DNA of 64,000 bases from Pseudomonas sp. PDM15 (GTDB lineage: Bacteria > Pseudomonadota > Gammaproteobacteria > Pseudomonadales > Pseudomonadaceae): assembly GCF_014851565.1 (NCBI RefSeq), contig NZ_JACVAA010000003.1:1-64000 (forward strand), in the 5' to 3' direction. The first letter of the stretch is position 1; each line of letters starts with the position of its first letter. Position numbers and translations under genes: made by a program. The notes beneath the pieces are model-generated. The model was given only the letters and a program-made list of their open reading frames with translations, searched no databases and was not told the origin of the DNA. Positions 1-8,234 of this stretch are shown piece after piece.

Positions 1-6
1 CCGAAT

Positions 7-125
7 TGCTTGACGACCATAGAGCGTTGGAACCACCTGATCCCTTCCCGAACTCAGTAGTGAAACGACGCATCGCCGATGGTAGTGTGGGGTTTCCCCA
101 TGTGAGAGTAGGTCATCGTCAAGCT
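7..125 (+). rRNA. rrf: 5S ribosomal RNA
   Basis: The sequence is a typical pseudomonad 5S rRNA. The first bases (TGCTTGACG) pair with the last (CGTCAAGCT) to form the terminal stem, and the internal stretch CCTGATCCCTTCCCGAACTC is the conserved loop B/helix III region. It should be the last gene of an rRNA operon whose 16S and 23S genes lie to the left of the window. End points are set by the terminal stem and may be off by one or two bases. A factor-independent terminator follows at once. Confidence 0.95.
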
Positions 126-132
126 CCCATCC

Positions 133-175
133 CCAAACCCCCATCCGCGTAAGCGGGTGGGGGTTTGGCTTTTTA
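133..175 (+). terminator. rRNA operon terminator
   Basis: A long GC-rich stem pairs CCAAACCCCCATCCGC with its complement around a GTAA loop and is followed by CTTTTT. It lies just after the 5S gene and should end the rRNA operon. Confidence 0.9.
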
Positions 176-375
176 GGCGAAGAAGTTCCTGAGCGATGGC
201 TGGCGTATGTGGCGAGCAGAGCTTGCTGCCGAGGCGGGAGCAGGGCCCTGCTGGATGCCTGAGTCGCACACCTTTAGGTGGTTTCTTTGCTTTTGCATCG
301 CAGCGACGATGTGTCTCGATTGCGCGCTTAGTACCGATAATGCCGGCATCTGCTGATGCCTCAAACTGAGCCCAC
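176..375. other. non-coding spacer between rRNA operon and queD
   Basis: About 200 bases lie between two strong terminators. No open frame here has a ribosome binding site or a recognisable product, and no RNA gene was recognised. It is read as inert spacer. Confidence 0.6.
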
Positions 376-405
376 AAAAAAGCCACCTATCGAGGTGGCT
401 TTTTT
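376..405. terminator. bidirectional terminator downstream of queD
   Basis: A perfect hairpin (AAAAAAGCCACCT, loop ATCG, AGGTGGCTTTTTT) has an A-tract on one side and a T-tract on the other, so it can act on both strands. It sits 18 bases after the queD stop on the minus strand and also insulates the rRNA operon. Confidence 0.9.
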
Positions 406-422
406 ATTCTCCGAAGAAGCGA

Positions 423-779
423 TCAGTCGCCCCGGTACTCGCAACCACTGGTGCAGGTTTCATGTACTCGAATGCGGGACAGCTCTGGTAGCAGCGGCTT
501 GAGTTCCAGCCAGATCCACTTGGCAAGGTTCTCGCTGGTGGGGTTTTCCAGTCCGGGGATGTCGTTCAGGTAGTTGTGATCGAGGCGCTCGTAGATAGGT
601 TTGAAGATCGCCTTGATCTCGGCGAAGTCGCGGATCCAACCGGTATGGGGATCAACCTCACCCTCGATGTAGATGGCCGCACGGAAAGAGTGGCCATGCA
701 GACGGCCGCATTTGTGGCCCGCTGGCACATGCGGCAGGAGATGGGCAGACTCGAAGGTGAATTCTTTGAACAGTTCCAA
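423..779 (-). CDS. queD: 6-carboxy-5,6,7,8-tetrahydropterin synthase QueD
   Basis: QueD converts 7,8-dihydroneopterin triphosphate to 6-carboxytetrahydropterin, the second step of queuosine and 7-deazaguanine synthesis. The 118-residue protein has the family length. It shows the zinc-binding histidines (His13 in FESAH, His28 and His30 in RLHGH), the catalytic Cys24, the Asp67-His68 pair in LDHNYLND, and the substrate-binding glutamate Glu107 near the C-terminus ([12 protein letters not shown]). Cys24 with this spacing points to QueD rather than a eukaryotic-type pyruvoyltetrahydropterin synthase. The gene is single, with its own terminator. Confidence 0.95.
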   Translation of the reverse strand: MELFKEFTFESAHLLPHVPAGHKCGRLHGHSFRAAIYIEGEVDPHTGWIRDFAEIKAIFKPIYERLDHNYLNDIPGLENPTSENLAKWIWLELKPLLPELSRIRVHETCTSGCEYRGD

Positions 780-848
780 GGTAAACGCTCTGCTGGATAG
801 GCCGCGAAGCGGCGTGAAGCTCGTATCGCAGTTTACCAGTTAGAGCCT

Positions 849-1211
849 TTACTGCGCCTGCCGCAAGCGAGTCAGCTCGGTGTTGAGCCAATCGGCAGAA
901 GGCTGCAATTGACCCCGGCAGTTCACCTGATAAGGCTCGCCACTCATGCTGCTCTCGGTCGCTGCGAGGGCGATAAAGTCCTCGGGCGAGTCGACTTTGC
1001 CCTTGTCTTCCAGATAGTCGAGCTTCTTCTGCAGGTGTTTGCGCGCATCTGCAGGCTGATGCTCGCTACCGTTGCGGATAAACAGACAGCCGCTGCTTTC
1101 GACAAAAGCCAGCAGAGCCTCAACTTCTCTTTTCCCCTCTTCATTGAGAGCGGCCTGACTGCTGCCGCAGACGAGCAGCGTGGAGAGGGCGAGAGTTCTG
1201 GTAAGGGACAT
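849..1211 (-). CDS. DUF5329 family exported protein
   Basis: This 120-residue protein begins with a Sec signal peptide (about residues 1-20, cleavage after SSQA), so it is probably periplasmic. The mature part carries the features I associate with DUF5329: the block LFIRNGSEH near residues 43-51, an EDFI segment, and a SxMSGEPY motif followed by a DWL-like end (SADWLN). Function is unknown. It lies 24 bases downstream of the patatin-like gene on the same strand and may be cotranscribed with it. Assignment is from recalled family features; no catalytic residue can be named. Confidence 0.8.
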   Translation of the reverse strand: MSLTRTLALSTLLVCGSSQAALNEEGKREVEALLAFVESSGCLFIRNGSEHQPADARKHLQKKLDYLEDKGKVDSPEDFIALAATESSMSGEPYQVNCRGQLQPSADWLNTELTRLRQAQ

Positions 1212-1235
1212 TTATTGCTTCCTTGCAGTATGCGA

Positions 1236-2315
1236 TCAGAGAGGTTGCAGGCGTTCGCCGAGGCGTCCGCTGTCGGCCAGTTCGAGGAACTCGTCGCCCA
1301 AACGCTGGCTTTCGTCCATGGCCTTGCGCCAATAGCGCTCGCGACCTGCATCGTCGCCCAAGTAGCGTTTGAAGTCGCTACGATCCGGCAGCTTGCCGTG
1401 GGGAAGTCCTGTCAGGTATTCGCGCGATGGTGCCAGCAGCAACACATCCTGCAGACGTTCGCTGTCGCCGCGTCGCCAGGGAAGGCTCTTGTCGAACCAG
1501 CCGGGGACGACCCTGTCGGTGAAGTGTGGATAGAGCACCACGCCTTCACTCTGATAGGGCAGGTCGAGGTGATAGTCGAGCAGGCCGCCGTCGCGATAGG
1601 CGCCTGGCTCCAGGCCAGGAATCTCGCGGATTGCCTCCATCACCATGGGGATCGAGCCGGAGGCGAGCAGGGCGTGACGCAGATTGCCTTCGGCCAGCGT
1701 GTGGAAGTGCGAGCGGAAGTCGTTCAACGCGGCGAGCGGCGGCGCGAGGCGCGCATCGTGCAGGATCACCCGGTCGAAGTGTCGGCCCAGGCGACTGCGG
1801 CTCAGCAGATTGTTGCCGATCACCGAGGATAGTCCCAGGCCTAGCTTGCCGCGATGGTCGTGCTGCAGCAGCCCGTGGCTGCGCACCACAACGATGTTCA
1901 GGCGATACAGCGGGTTGCTCAGCACCGCGGCATCCTGGTCTTCGAACAGATCGTCGAGCAGCTGCACGCAGCTACGGGAGACCTCGGCCATGCTCACGCC
2001 TTTGGCGAAGCGCTGGCTGGTATACAGATCGCCTAGGCGCTTGATACCGGCACAAGCATCGGGCAGGCAGGCGCTGGCGAAGCGCCAGGAGCCGATTGAT
2101 GCACCGATCAGGGTTCGCTCGCGCGGCGCGCGTGGCAGCCAGTCGCCGAACAGGGCCAGGTCCAGGCCTTGAATGCCCAGGCCTTTGGGGCCGCCCGCAG
2201 CGCCCGGCAAGATACCGACGTCGGCTGGCTGCAAACCCTGCTCGCGGATACGCGCAAGCGCGCGCTTGCCGGCGCGCAGGCTGAGGGCGGGGGATTTGAT
2301 CTGGATAGCGGTCAT
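1236..2315 (-). CDS. patatin-like phospholipase family protein
   Basis: The 359-residue protein carries the patatin Ser-Asp dyad. A glycine-rich oxyanion-hole segment (PGAAGGPKG, about 37-45) is followed by the nucleophile elbow GASIG (Ser73), and the catalytic Asp lies in YRDGG (Asp242). Patatin-fold proteins are acyl hydrolases acting on phospholipids or other acyl esters; the substrate here is unknown. The ATG at 2315 is chosen because GGAG sits 6 bases upstream; a GTG four codons earlier would overlap that site. No signal peptide is apparent, so the product is probably cytoplasmic or peripheral to the inner membrane. Confidence 0.85.
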   Translation of the reverse strand: MTAIQIKSPALSLRAGKRALARIREQGLQPADVGILPGAAGGPKGLGIQGLDLALFGDWLPRAPRERTLIGASIGSWRFASACLPDACAGIKRLGDLYTSQRFAKGVSMAEVSRSCVQLLDDLFEDQDAAVLSNPLYRLNIVVVRSHGLLQHDHRGKLGLGLSSVIGNNLLSRSRLGRHFDRVILHDARLAPPLAALNDFRSHFHTLAEGNLRHALLASGSIPMVMEAIREIPGLEPGAYRDGGLLDYHLDLPYQSEGVVLYPHFTDRVVPGWFDKSLPWRRGDSERLQDVLLLAPSREYLTGLPHGKLPDRSDFKRYLGDDAGRERYWRKAMDESQRLGDEFLELADSGRLGERLQPL

Positions 2316-2426
2316 GCTCGGCTCCACACTGCAAGCCAGCGATTATAGTGGCCTAGCCTGGCAGGCCAAGCGGCTTCAGGACGTGAATGACGTGGCAGTT
2401 GTGAGCTACAGCCGACATCGGGACAA

Positions 2427-2452
2427 TTCAGCTTCAATTAAGTCGGCTTGAG
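2427..2452 (+). promoter_or_regulatory. candidate BqsR operator upstream of bqsP
   Basis: The bases TTCAG-N6-TTAAG (2427-2442) differ by one base from the tandem repeat TTAAG-N6-TTAAG reported for BqsR of P. aeruginosa. A further related pentamer TTGAG lies 5 bases on (2448-2452). The element ends about 44 bases before the bqsP start codon. It is nested with an inverted repeat, AGCCGAC (2410-2416) and GTCGGCT (2442-2448). The role is inferred from motif and position. Confidence 0.5.
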
Positions 2453-2495
2453 TATCTTGGGCACCGTAGACACAGGCACCCCCGAGGAGAACACC

Positions 2496-2804
2496 ATGAA
2501 CAAGCTGACCAGCCTCTTTGCCATCACCGCCCTGGCCGCCACCGCCGGTATCGCTCAGGCCCGCGACCTGGGTCCGGACGAGGCGCTGAAACTGCGTGAT
2601 GCCGGCACCATCCAGAGCTTCGAGAAGCTCAACGCTGCGGCCCTGGCCAAGTACCCGGGCGGCAAGGTCGAGGATACCGAACTCGAGCAGGAACATGGCC
2701 GCTACGTCTATCAGGTCGAAGTGCGCGACGCTCAAGGCGTGCAATGGGATGTGGAACTGGACGCCGCCAACGGCCAAATCCTGAAAGAGCACCGGGATGA
2801 CTGA
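2496..2804 (+). CDS. bqsP: PepSY domain periplasmic protein, BqsP-type
   Basis: A signal peptide (MNKLTSLFAITALAATAGIA, cleaved near QA-RD) precedes one PepSY domain filling the rest of the 102 residues. The domain includes the acidic LEQEHGRYVYQVEV strand and the closing ANGQILKEHRDD. PepSY proteins are small periplasmic modules often found beside two-component systems. The ATG is preceded by GAGGAGA. The gene is first in a tight operon with a paralogue, a response regulator and a kinase, the layout I recall for bqsPQRS (PA2659-PA2656). The symbol rests on that synteny, and the biochemical role is unknown. Confidence 0.8.
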   Translation: MNKLTSLFAITALAATAGIAQARDLGPDEALKLRDAGTIQSFEKLNAAALAKYPGGKVEDTELEQEHGRYVYQVEVRDAQGVQWDVELDAANGQILKEHRDD

Positions 2805-3118
2805 TGAAATTCGTTGCACGCTATAGCGGCATAATCGCCCTGATCCTGGCGGTGCTTGCGCTCGATGTGCAGGCCCGCGACCTGGACCAAGACGAGGCCC
2901 TGAAACTGCGCCGAGAAGGCGTGATTCAGCCGTTGGAAATGCTGATGGAGCCGGCCCTGGGGCGACACCCCGGGGCCGTGTTGCTGGAGGCGGAACTGGA
3001 AGAGGAAGACGATGTGCTGGTCTACGAGGTCGAGTTGCTGACCGCCGACGGCACCGTTCGCGAACTGGAACTGGATGCCCGTGACGGTCGCGTCCTCAAG
3101 GACGAAGTGGAGGACTGA
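2804..3118 (+). CDS. bqsQ: PepSY domain periplasmic protein, BqsQ-type
   Basis: This 104-residue paralogue of the upstream gene has an N-terminal hydrophobic signal (about 1-24, ending VQA-RD) and one PepSY domain. The shared patterns DEALKLR and [11 protein letters not shown] point to tandem duplication. Its ATG overlaps the upstream TGA by one base (TGATG), so it is translationally coupled. The central part is strikingly acidic (EAELEEEDD), which could suit cation binding, but that is inference. The partner sensor is the likely functional target. Confidence 0.78.
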   Translation: MKFVARYSGIIALILAVLALDVQARDLDQDEALKLRREGVIQPLEMLMEPALGRHPGAVLLEAELEEEDDVLVYEVELLTADGTVRELELDARDGRVLKDEVED

Positions 3119-3786
3119 TGCGTCTGTTGCTGGTGGAAGACCATGTGCCCCTGGCCGACGAGCTGGTTGCCGGCCTGAGTCGCCAGGGTTATGCGGTGGA
3201 TTGGTTGGCGGATGGCCGCGACGCGGTATACCAGGGCGCCAGCGAGCCTTACGACCTGATCATTCTCGACCTCGGTCTGCCCGGCAAACCTGGGCTTGAG
3301 GTGTTGCGCGAATGGCGTGCGGGTGGCCTGGCCACACCAGTGCTGATCCTCACCGCGCGCGGCTCCTGGGCCGAGCGCATCGACGGCCTCAAGGCCGGCG
3401 CCGACGACTACCTGACCAAACCCTTTCACCCCGAGGAGCTGGCCCTGCGCATCCAGGCGTTGCTGCGCCGTGCCCACGGCCTGGCCAACCAGCCACAGCT
3501 GGAGGCGGCCGGCCTGCAGCTGGACGAGAGTCGGCAGTGTGTATGTCGAGACGGCAAAGAGGTCGAGCTGACTTCCGCCGAGTTCCGTCTGCTGCGCTAT
3601 TTCATGCTGCATCCGGGGCAGATCCTCTCCAAGAGCCAGCTGGCCGAGCACCTGTACGACGGAGAGACAGAGCGTGATTCCAACGTGCTGGAAGTCCACG
3701 TCAATCGCCTGCGCGGCAAGCTCGGCCGGGAGGTGATAGAGACCCGCCGTGGCCAGGGTTACCGCTATGCCGGGGTCAGCGCTTGA
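3118..3786 (+). CDS. bqsR: OmpR-family response regulator, BqsR/CarR-type
   Basis: The 222-residue protein has an N-terminal receiver domain with the acidic pair Glu7-Asp8, phospho-acceptor Asp51 ([10 protein letters not shown]), switch residue Thr79 and Lys101 (LTKPF). A C-terminal winged-helix DNA-binding domain ends RRGQGYRY. The ATG overlaps the bqsQ stop by one base. In P. aeruginosa BqsR (also CarR) responds to Fe(II) and calcium signals. Assignment is by operon layout and is supported by a BqsR-like box ahead of the operon; a PhoP/QseB-type regulator of other function remains possible. Confidence 0.85.
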   Translation: MRLLLVEDHVPLADELVAGLSRQGYAVDWLADGRDAVYQGASEPYDLIILDLGLPGKPGLEVLREWRAGGLATPVLILTARGSWAERIDGLKAGADDYLTKPFHPEELALRIQALLRRAHGLANQPQLEAAGLQLDESRQCVCRDGKEVELTSAEFRLLRYFMLHPGQILSKSQLAEHLYDGETERDSNVLEVHVNRLRGKLGREVIETRRGQGYRYAGVSA

Positions 3787-5099
3787 GGTCGATCCAGCGC
3801 CGCCTCAGCCTGGGCCTGGCCGGTGTGCTGGTCGCCGTGGGGCTGATCCTGGCGCAGAGCAGCCTGTGGCTGTTCGACCACAGCCTGCGCCGTTACCTGC
3901 AGGAAGACCTGAAGGACGAGACGCAGAGCCTGTTGATCGCCCTGGTGCGCGGTCAGAGCGGAGTCCAGCTGGACGAGCGCCGCCTCGATCCGACGTTCCA
4001 GCGGCCGTTTTCCGGGCACTACTTCCGTATCGATTTTGCCGGCGAGACCTGGCGCTCGCGCTCCCTGTGGGATCGCGACCTGCAGCAACCTCCAGCAGAG
4101 GGGCTGCAGGACGGCTTGGGCGATGGTCCGCATGGGCAGCGTTTGCTGGTGTTCCGGGCGGACTACCAGCGTTTCGGCCAGGCCTTCTCCATCAGCGTGG
4201 CCCAGGACTACACGCCAATCCTGCAGGGCTTCCGTCGCCTGCAGTGGTTCGGTCTGGGGCTGGGTGGTGCGGCGCTGTTGCTGATCCTGCTGGCCCAGCG
4301 CTATACGGTGCGCACGGCGTTGCGCCCGCTGGAACGGGTTCGCGGACAGATCGCCCAGCTGCAGCAGGGCCAGCGCAGCGAATTGGACACCCGCGTGCCG
4401 CAGGAGCTGGAGCCGCTGGTGGGGCAGGTCAACCACCTGCTGACCCACACGGAAGACACCCTCAGGCGTTCACGCAACGCGCTGGGCAACCTCGGCCATG
4501 CCCTGAAGACCCCCCTGGCCGTGCTGGTCAGCCTCAGCGAGCGGGAGGACCTGCGTGCCCAACCGGAACTGCAAGCCACCCTGCGCGAACAACTGGCGCA
4601 GATCCAGCAGCGCCTGGAGCGCGAGCTCGGCCGCGCGCGCCTGGCGGGCGAGGCCTTGCCTGGGGCGCACTTCGACTGTGCGGCGGAGCTGCCGGGACTG
4701 TTCTCCACCTTGGGCATGATCCACAGCCACGGACTCGAACTGGACTGGCAGGCCGAACCCGGCCTGTGTCTGCCCTGGGACCGCGAGGACCTGCTGGAGT
4801 TGCTCGGCAACCTGTTGGACAACGCCTGCAAGTGGGCGGATGCCCAGGTGCGCCTGAGCCTGGCGGAAGAGGCGGACGGTTATCGCCTGTGCATCGACGA
4901 CGATGGCCCGGGTATCGCGGCGGAGCGGCGCGATGAAGTCATGGGCCGTGGTACTCGCCTTGACGAGCAGGTGGCCGGCCACGGCCTGGGCCTTGGCATA
5001 GTGCGCGACATAGTCGATGCCTGGGATGGCACTCTGCGCCTGGAAGACAGCCCGCTGGGCGGGCTGCGAGTGGATATACGGCTGCCGAAGCGGCGCTGA
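3783..5099 (+). CDS. bqsS: sensor histidine kinase, BqsS/CarS-type
   Basis: This is an inner-membrane sensor kinase of 438 residues. A membrane segment at about 11-31 is followed by a periplasmic domain of roughly 120 residues, a second membrane segment near 154-171, a HAMP-like linker, the phospho-acceptor His239 ([10 protein letters not shown]), and an ATPase domain with [10 protein letters not shown] and DDDGPGI boxes. Translation appears to start at a TTG overlapping the bqsR stop (TTGA); the resulting [12 protein letters not shown] start is typical of the family. The Fe(II)-binding RExxE motif described for BqsS is not present: the equivalent place reads KDETQ (44-48). Confidence 0.85.
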   Translation: MRSIQRRLSLGLAGVLVAVGLILAQSSLWLFDHSLRRYLQEDLKDETQSLLIALVRGQSGVQLDERRLDPTFQRPFSGHYFRIDFAGETWRSRSLWDRDLQQPPAEGLQDGLGDGPHGQRLLVFRADYQRFGQAFSISVAQDYTPILQGFRRLQWFGLGLGGAALLLILLAQRYTVRTALRPLERVRGQIAQLQQGQRSELDTRVPQELEPLVGQVNHLLTHTEDTLRRSRNALGNLGHALKTPLAVLVSLSEREDLRAQPELQATLREQLAQIQQRLERELGRARLAGEALPGAHFDCAAELPGLFSTLGMIHSHGLELDWQAEPGLCLPWDREDLLELLGNLLDNACKWADAQVRLSLAEEADGYRLCIDDDGPGIAAERRDEVMGRGTRLDEQVAGHGLGLGIVRDIVDAWDGTLRLEDSPLGGLRVDIRLPKRR

Positions 5100-5696
5100 T
5101 CACATGCCGTTGGTGAACGAGGGGTTGCTCAGGTCGATACTCGCGCGCACCGGCTTGAGCGCCTCGGCGTACTTGCCGAGGATGTCCAGGGCGTAGTCGG
5201 CACGCTTGCGGATGCGCAGGTCGTCCTCGTTGGCGGCTTCGCCCTCGTTCAGCACTGCTTCCACGTGACGCACGATCAGATGCTCGGGCAGGTAGCCGAT
5301 GCGGCAGTTCTTGTAGCCTGAGGCGCGCAGCTCGCTGATCGGGTAGGCGCCGCCAATCCCCGAGGAGACGCCCACCAGCAGCGCCGGCTTGTGCGCCAGC
5401 TCGGCCTTGCTGGCATAGAGGAAGAAATTCTTCACCGCCGGGCAGGCCATGCCGTTCCATTCCGGGGCGATCACCACCAGCGCGTCGGCGGCAGCCAGCT
5501 GTTGCTGGTATTCGGCCCAGGGCCCCTTGTCGTCGGCCGGCCACAGCGGCAGGGCACGCTCGCCCAGATCGATCAGGCTGCTCTGCTCGGCGCTGGTCAG
5601 ATCCAGGTCGATCAGGCGTTGGCGCAGGTAGCGAGCTACCTTGGCGGATTGGCTGCCGGTGCGGCTGGAGCCGGCGATCAGGGCGATATTGAGCAT
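5100..5696 (-). CDS. NAD(P)H-dependent FMN reductase family protein
   Basis: This 198-residue flavodoxin-like protein belongs to the NADPH-dependent FMN reductase/chromate-reductase group. It has the phosphate-binding GSSRTGS loop after the first strand and the PEWNGMACPAVKNFF segment that forms the flavin site. The ATG at 5696 follows GAGGT at good distance; an upstream extension to 5753 is not supported. The gene is convergent with bqsS and their stop codons touch with no base between them. The substrate (quinone, metal or free flavin) cannot be read from sequence. Confidence 0.85.
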   Translation of the reverse strand: MLNIALIAGSSRTGSQSAKVARYLRQRLIDLDLTSAEQSSLIDLGERALPLWPADDKGPWAEYQQQLAAADALVVIAPEWNGMACPAVKNFFLYASKAELAHKPALLVGVSSGIGGAYPISELRASGYKNCRIGYLPEHLIVRHVEAVLNEGEAANEDDLRIRKRADYALDILGKYAEALKPVRASIDLSNPSFTNGM

Positions 5697-5789
5697 CTTC
5701 GGGACCTCTTGCGAATGATGGCGCAGGCTACCGGCCGCTCTGCAACGGGGCAAGTGAGCGAACGCCAGGATGGCTGGCGGATGGCGCCA

Positions 5790-5816
5790 AGCAAACGCCC
5801 GGCAAGGCCCGGCGTT
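5790..5816 (-). terminator. possible terminator of the TlpQ-like chemoreceptor gene
   Basis: AACGCC-C-GGC and GGCCCGGCGTT pair with one bulged base, 17 bases after the chemoreceptor stop on the minus strand. The following T-run is short and broken (TTTGCTT), so termination would be modest. Confidence 0.5.
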
Positions 5817-5832
5817 GTCATGTGGGGCCGCT

Positions 5833-7974
5833 TCAGACGCGGAACTGATCCATCAAGCCCTGCTGGTGGTTGGCCAGGCTGTTGAGGGTCTGGCTGACCC
5901 GCGCCGACTCGTCGGCCTGGCCGGACAGCGCCTCGGTGACGTCGCGGATGCTCGCCACGTTGCGGTTCACTTCCTCGGCTACCGCGCTCTGCTCCTCGGC
6001 GGCGGAGGCGATCTGCAGGTTCATGTCGTTGATCACGGTGACCGCGTCGCCGATGCGGCGTAGCGAGTTGACCGCCTGCTCGACCAGCTCGACGCTGCCC
6101 TGGGCCTGCTTGTGGCTGCTGTGCATGGAGCCGACCACGTCGCGGGTGCCGTTCTGCAGGTTCTCGATCACCTGGCGGATTTCTTCCACCGAGTCCTGGG
6201 TGCGTTTGGCCAGGTTGCGCACCTCATCGGCGACCACGGCGAAGCCGCGTCCTGCCTCGCCAGCTCGGGCGGCTTCGATGGCGGCGTTGAGGGCGAGGAG
6301 GTTGGTCTGTTCGGCGATGGCGCGGATCACCTCCAGCACCGAGCCGATCTGTTCGCTGCTGCTCGCCAGGCTTTCCACTTCCTGCATGGCGGCGTTCAGC
6401 TCGTTGGCCAGTTGCTCGATGGACAGTGTGGTGCGGTCGATCACCGCCAGGCCCTCGCGGGCGGCGGCATCGGCGCCACGGGCGGCGTCGGCTGCCTGGG
6501 AGGCGTTGTTGGCCACGTCGTGGGCGGTGGCGCTCATCTCCTGGGAGGCGGTGGCCACCTGGTCCACTTCGCGGAACTGCTGCTGCATGCCGGCACTGGT
6601 CTGGCTAGCGATGGCGGCGGACTGGTCGGCGGTGCTGCGCGCGTCCTGCACCGAGCGTTTCACGTCGGCGATGATCGGCTGCAGCTTGTCGAGGAAGCGA
6701 TTGAACCAGCCGGCCAGCTCGCCCAGCTCGTCTTGCCTGGCGTAGTCCAGGCGCTTGGTCAGGTCGCCTTCGCCGCTGGCGATGTTCTTCAGCATGCTGG
6801 CCACGCCGAGGATCGGGCGCGTGACGCCGAGGGCGGTCAGCCACATCAGGGCGATGCCGATGAGGATGGCGATGAGTGCCAGCACCACGGAGAAGGTGGT
6901 GTCACTGATGCGGCGCTCGTCCAGCTGCTTCTCAAGGGCCAGCGCCGGGCCGAGCAGGGTGGCTTTGGGCACCTCCAGCAGCACGCCCCAGGACTTGGCT
7001 TCGGGAATCGGCAACAGCGGCTCGAACACCCGCAGGTCGCCCTCCAGTTCGAGGAACTGGGCCTGGCCGCCGCTCAGCATCTGCGCGATCTGGCCGCCCT
7101 GGTTGGGGAAGGCGCTGGCCAGCGGCTTGCCCAGTTGGCCGGGGTCGCGGCTATGCCCGGCCAGCAGGCCGGCGGCGCTGATGATACTGACGTGGGCCTG
7201 GCCGTCGTACAGCTCGCTGCTGGCCTTCTGGCTGAGCTGCTGCAGGTTCTCCAGGCTAATGTCCAGGCCCATCACGCCGATCACCTTGCCGTCCTGTTCC
7301 AGCGGGAAGGCGATGCTGGTCATCAATACCTGCTTGCCGTCGACATCGTCGAAGTAGGGGTCGAGCACGCAGGCGCGCATGCTGTCGCGTGGGCAGGTGT
7401 ACCAGCTGTTGTAGGGCATGCCGGTGGGGCCGGTGGAGGTGTCGCCCAGCTGCGCCTCGTCCATCGCCTCGGACTCCAGGGTGCCCGGCGTGCTCTGCGA
7501 CCAGTAGAGGGAGAAGCGACCCTTGTCGTTGCCGCCAACCTCGGCGATGCCGGTGAACAGTTCGTCCTTGCCGTCCAGGCCGTTGGGTTCGAACACCAGG
7601 TACAGGCCGAGCAGATTGGGGTTGGCCTCCAGCGCCGAGCGCGCCTGGCGGGTCATGTCCTCACGCAGATCGAAGGCATCGAGGAAGCGCTTCTCGGCCT
7701 GCTCCTTGAGGAACAGCACCTGGCGCGAGAAGCCCTTGCCGTACTGGTAGGCGTCCATGAAGTAGCGCTGGATGCGGATGGCCTGCAGCTCGCCGCGGGC
7801 GGCCATGCGTAAGCGGGCGGACTCCTCCAGCATCTGGCTGCTGGAGTCTTTCACCAGCACGGCGCTGTGCGTGGATTGATACAGCGAGGCTCCCACCAGC
7901 ATGGTCACGATGGCCAGCAGACAGAGGCCGGCGAGTAGGGTGATTTTCCACTGGATGGACAGGCGCGACAGCAT
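5833..7974 (-). CDS. methyl-accepting chemotaxis protein with dCache domain, TlpQ-like
   Basis: This is a transmembrane chemoreceptor of 713 residues. A membrane segment near 11-30 precedes a large periplasmic dCache-type region (about 35-350). Then come a second membrane segment near 360-385, HAMP, and a cytoplasmic signalling domain whose hairpin tip contains [18 protein letters not shown]. The ligand domain has [20 protein letters not shown], which I recall as close to P. aeruginosa TlpQ (PA2654), a receptor for histamine and polyamines; the neighbouring transporter and second receptor match that locus. Ligand is inferred, not shown. A good FliA promoter lies 38 bases upstream. Confidence 0.88.
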   Translation of the reverse strand: MLSRLSIQWKITLLAGLCLLAIVTMLVGASLYQSTHSAVLVKDSSSQMLEESARLRMAARGELQAIRIQRYFMDAYQYGKGFSRQVLFLKEQAEKRFLDAFDLREDMTRQARSALEANPNLLGLYLVFEPNGLDGKDELFTGIAEVGGNDKGRFSLYWSQSTPGTLESEAMDEAQLGDTSTGPTGMPYNSWYTCPRDSMRACVLDPYFDDVDGKQVLMTSIAFPLEQDGKVIGVMGLDISLENLQQLSQKASSELYDGQAHVSIISAAGLLAGHSRDPGQLGKPLASAFPNQGGQIAQMLSGGQAQFLELEGDLRVFEPLLPIPEAKSWGVLLEVPKATLLGPALALEKQLDERRISDTTFSVVLALIAILIGIALMWLTALGVTRPILGVASMLKNIASGEGDLTKRLDYARQDELGELAGWFNRFLDKLQPIIADVKRSVQDARSTADQSAAIASQTSAGMQQQFREVDQVATASQEMSATAHDVANNASQAADAARGADAAAREGLAVIDRTTLSIEQLANELNAAMQEVESLASSSEQIGSVLEVIRAIAEQTNLLALNAAIEAARAGEAGRGFAVVADEVRNLAKRTQDSVEEIRQVIENLQNGTRDVVGSMHSSHKQAQGSVELVEQAVNSLRRIGDAVTVINDMNLQIASAAEEQSAVAEEVNRNVASIRDVTEALSGQADESARVSQTLNSLANHQQGLMDQFRV

Positions 7975-8234
7975 GGAGGGGGTCCTTTCAAAAGTCAGAC
8001 TTGCTGGTCATCTATCGGTATTTCCGTCAATAACTTGACCGGTGCCAGCCGATTTAATGAGCCACTTGAGCTTTTTCGGTGAAGCGTCTGAATGATAGGC
8101 AAGAACTGTGCTCAGCCCTCGGCTTCCGCGGATCGCCTGCGTTTTGACAGAGCCTGACCGATCGGGCAGAGTTCGCGCCCTTTCCCGGGCGCGGCGCGTG
8201 TCGGGCAGCCTCTTTATCGTAGTTGGAGCTACTC
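7975..8234. promoter_or_regulatory. divergent promoter region between chemoreceptor and transporter genes
   Basis: These 260 bases hold the 5' regions of both divergent genes. A FliA-type promoter for the chemoreceptor is at 8012-8038. On the transporter side a perfect 7-bp GC stem (CGCGCCC, loop TTTCCC, GGGCGCG; 8174-8193) lies 42 bases before the start codon and has no T-tract, so it is more likely an mRNA leader structure than a terminator. No small coding frame is supported. Confidence 0.55.
8012..8038 (-). promoter_or_regulatory. candidate sigma-28 (FliA) promoter of the TlpQ-like gene
   Basis: On the minus strand TCAAGTTA is followed after 11 bases by ACCGATAG. This closely fits the flagellar sigma-28 pattern TAAAGTTT-N11-GCCGATAA, particularly the TCAAG variant used in pseudomonads. 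The -10 end is 38 bases from the start codon. Chemoreceptor genes are commonly FliA-dependent. Confidence 0.65.

Noticed and set aside
54-386. Minus-strand frames across the 5S gene and spacer
   Set aside because: They overlap the rRNA and two terminators and have no ribosome binding site.
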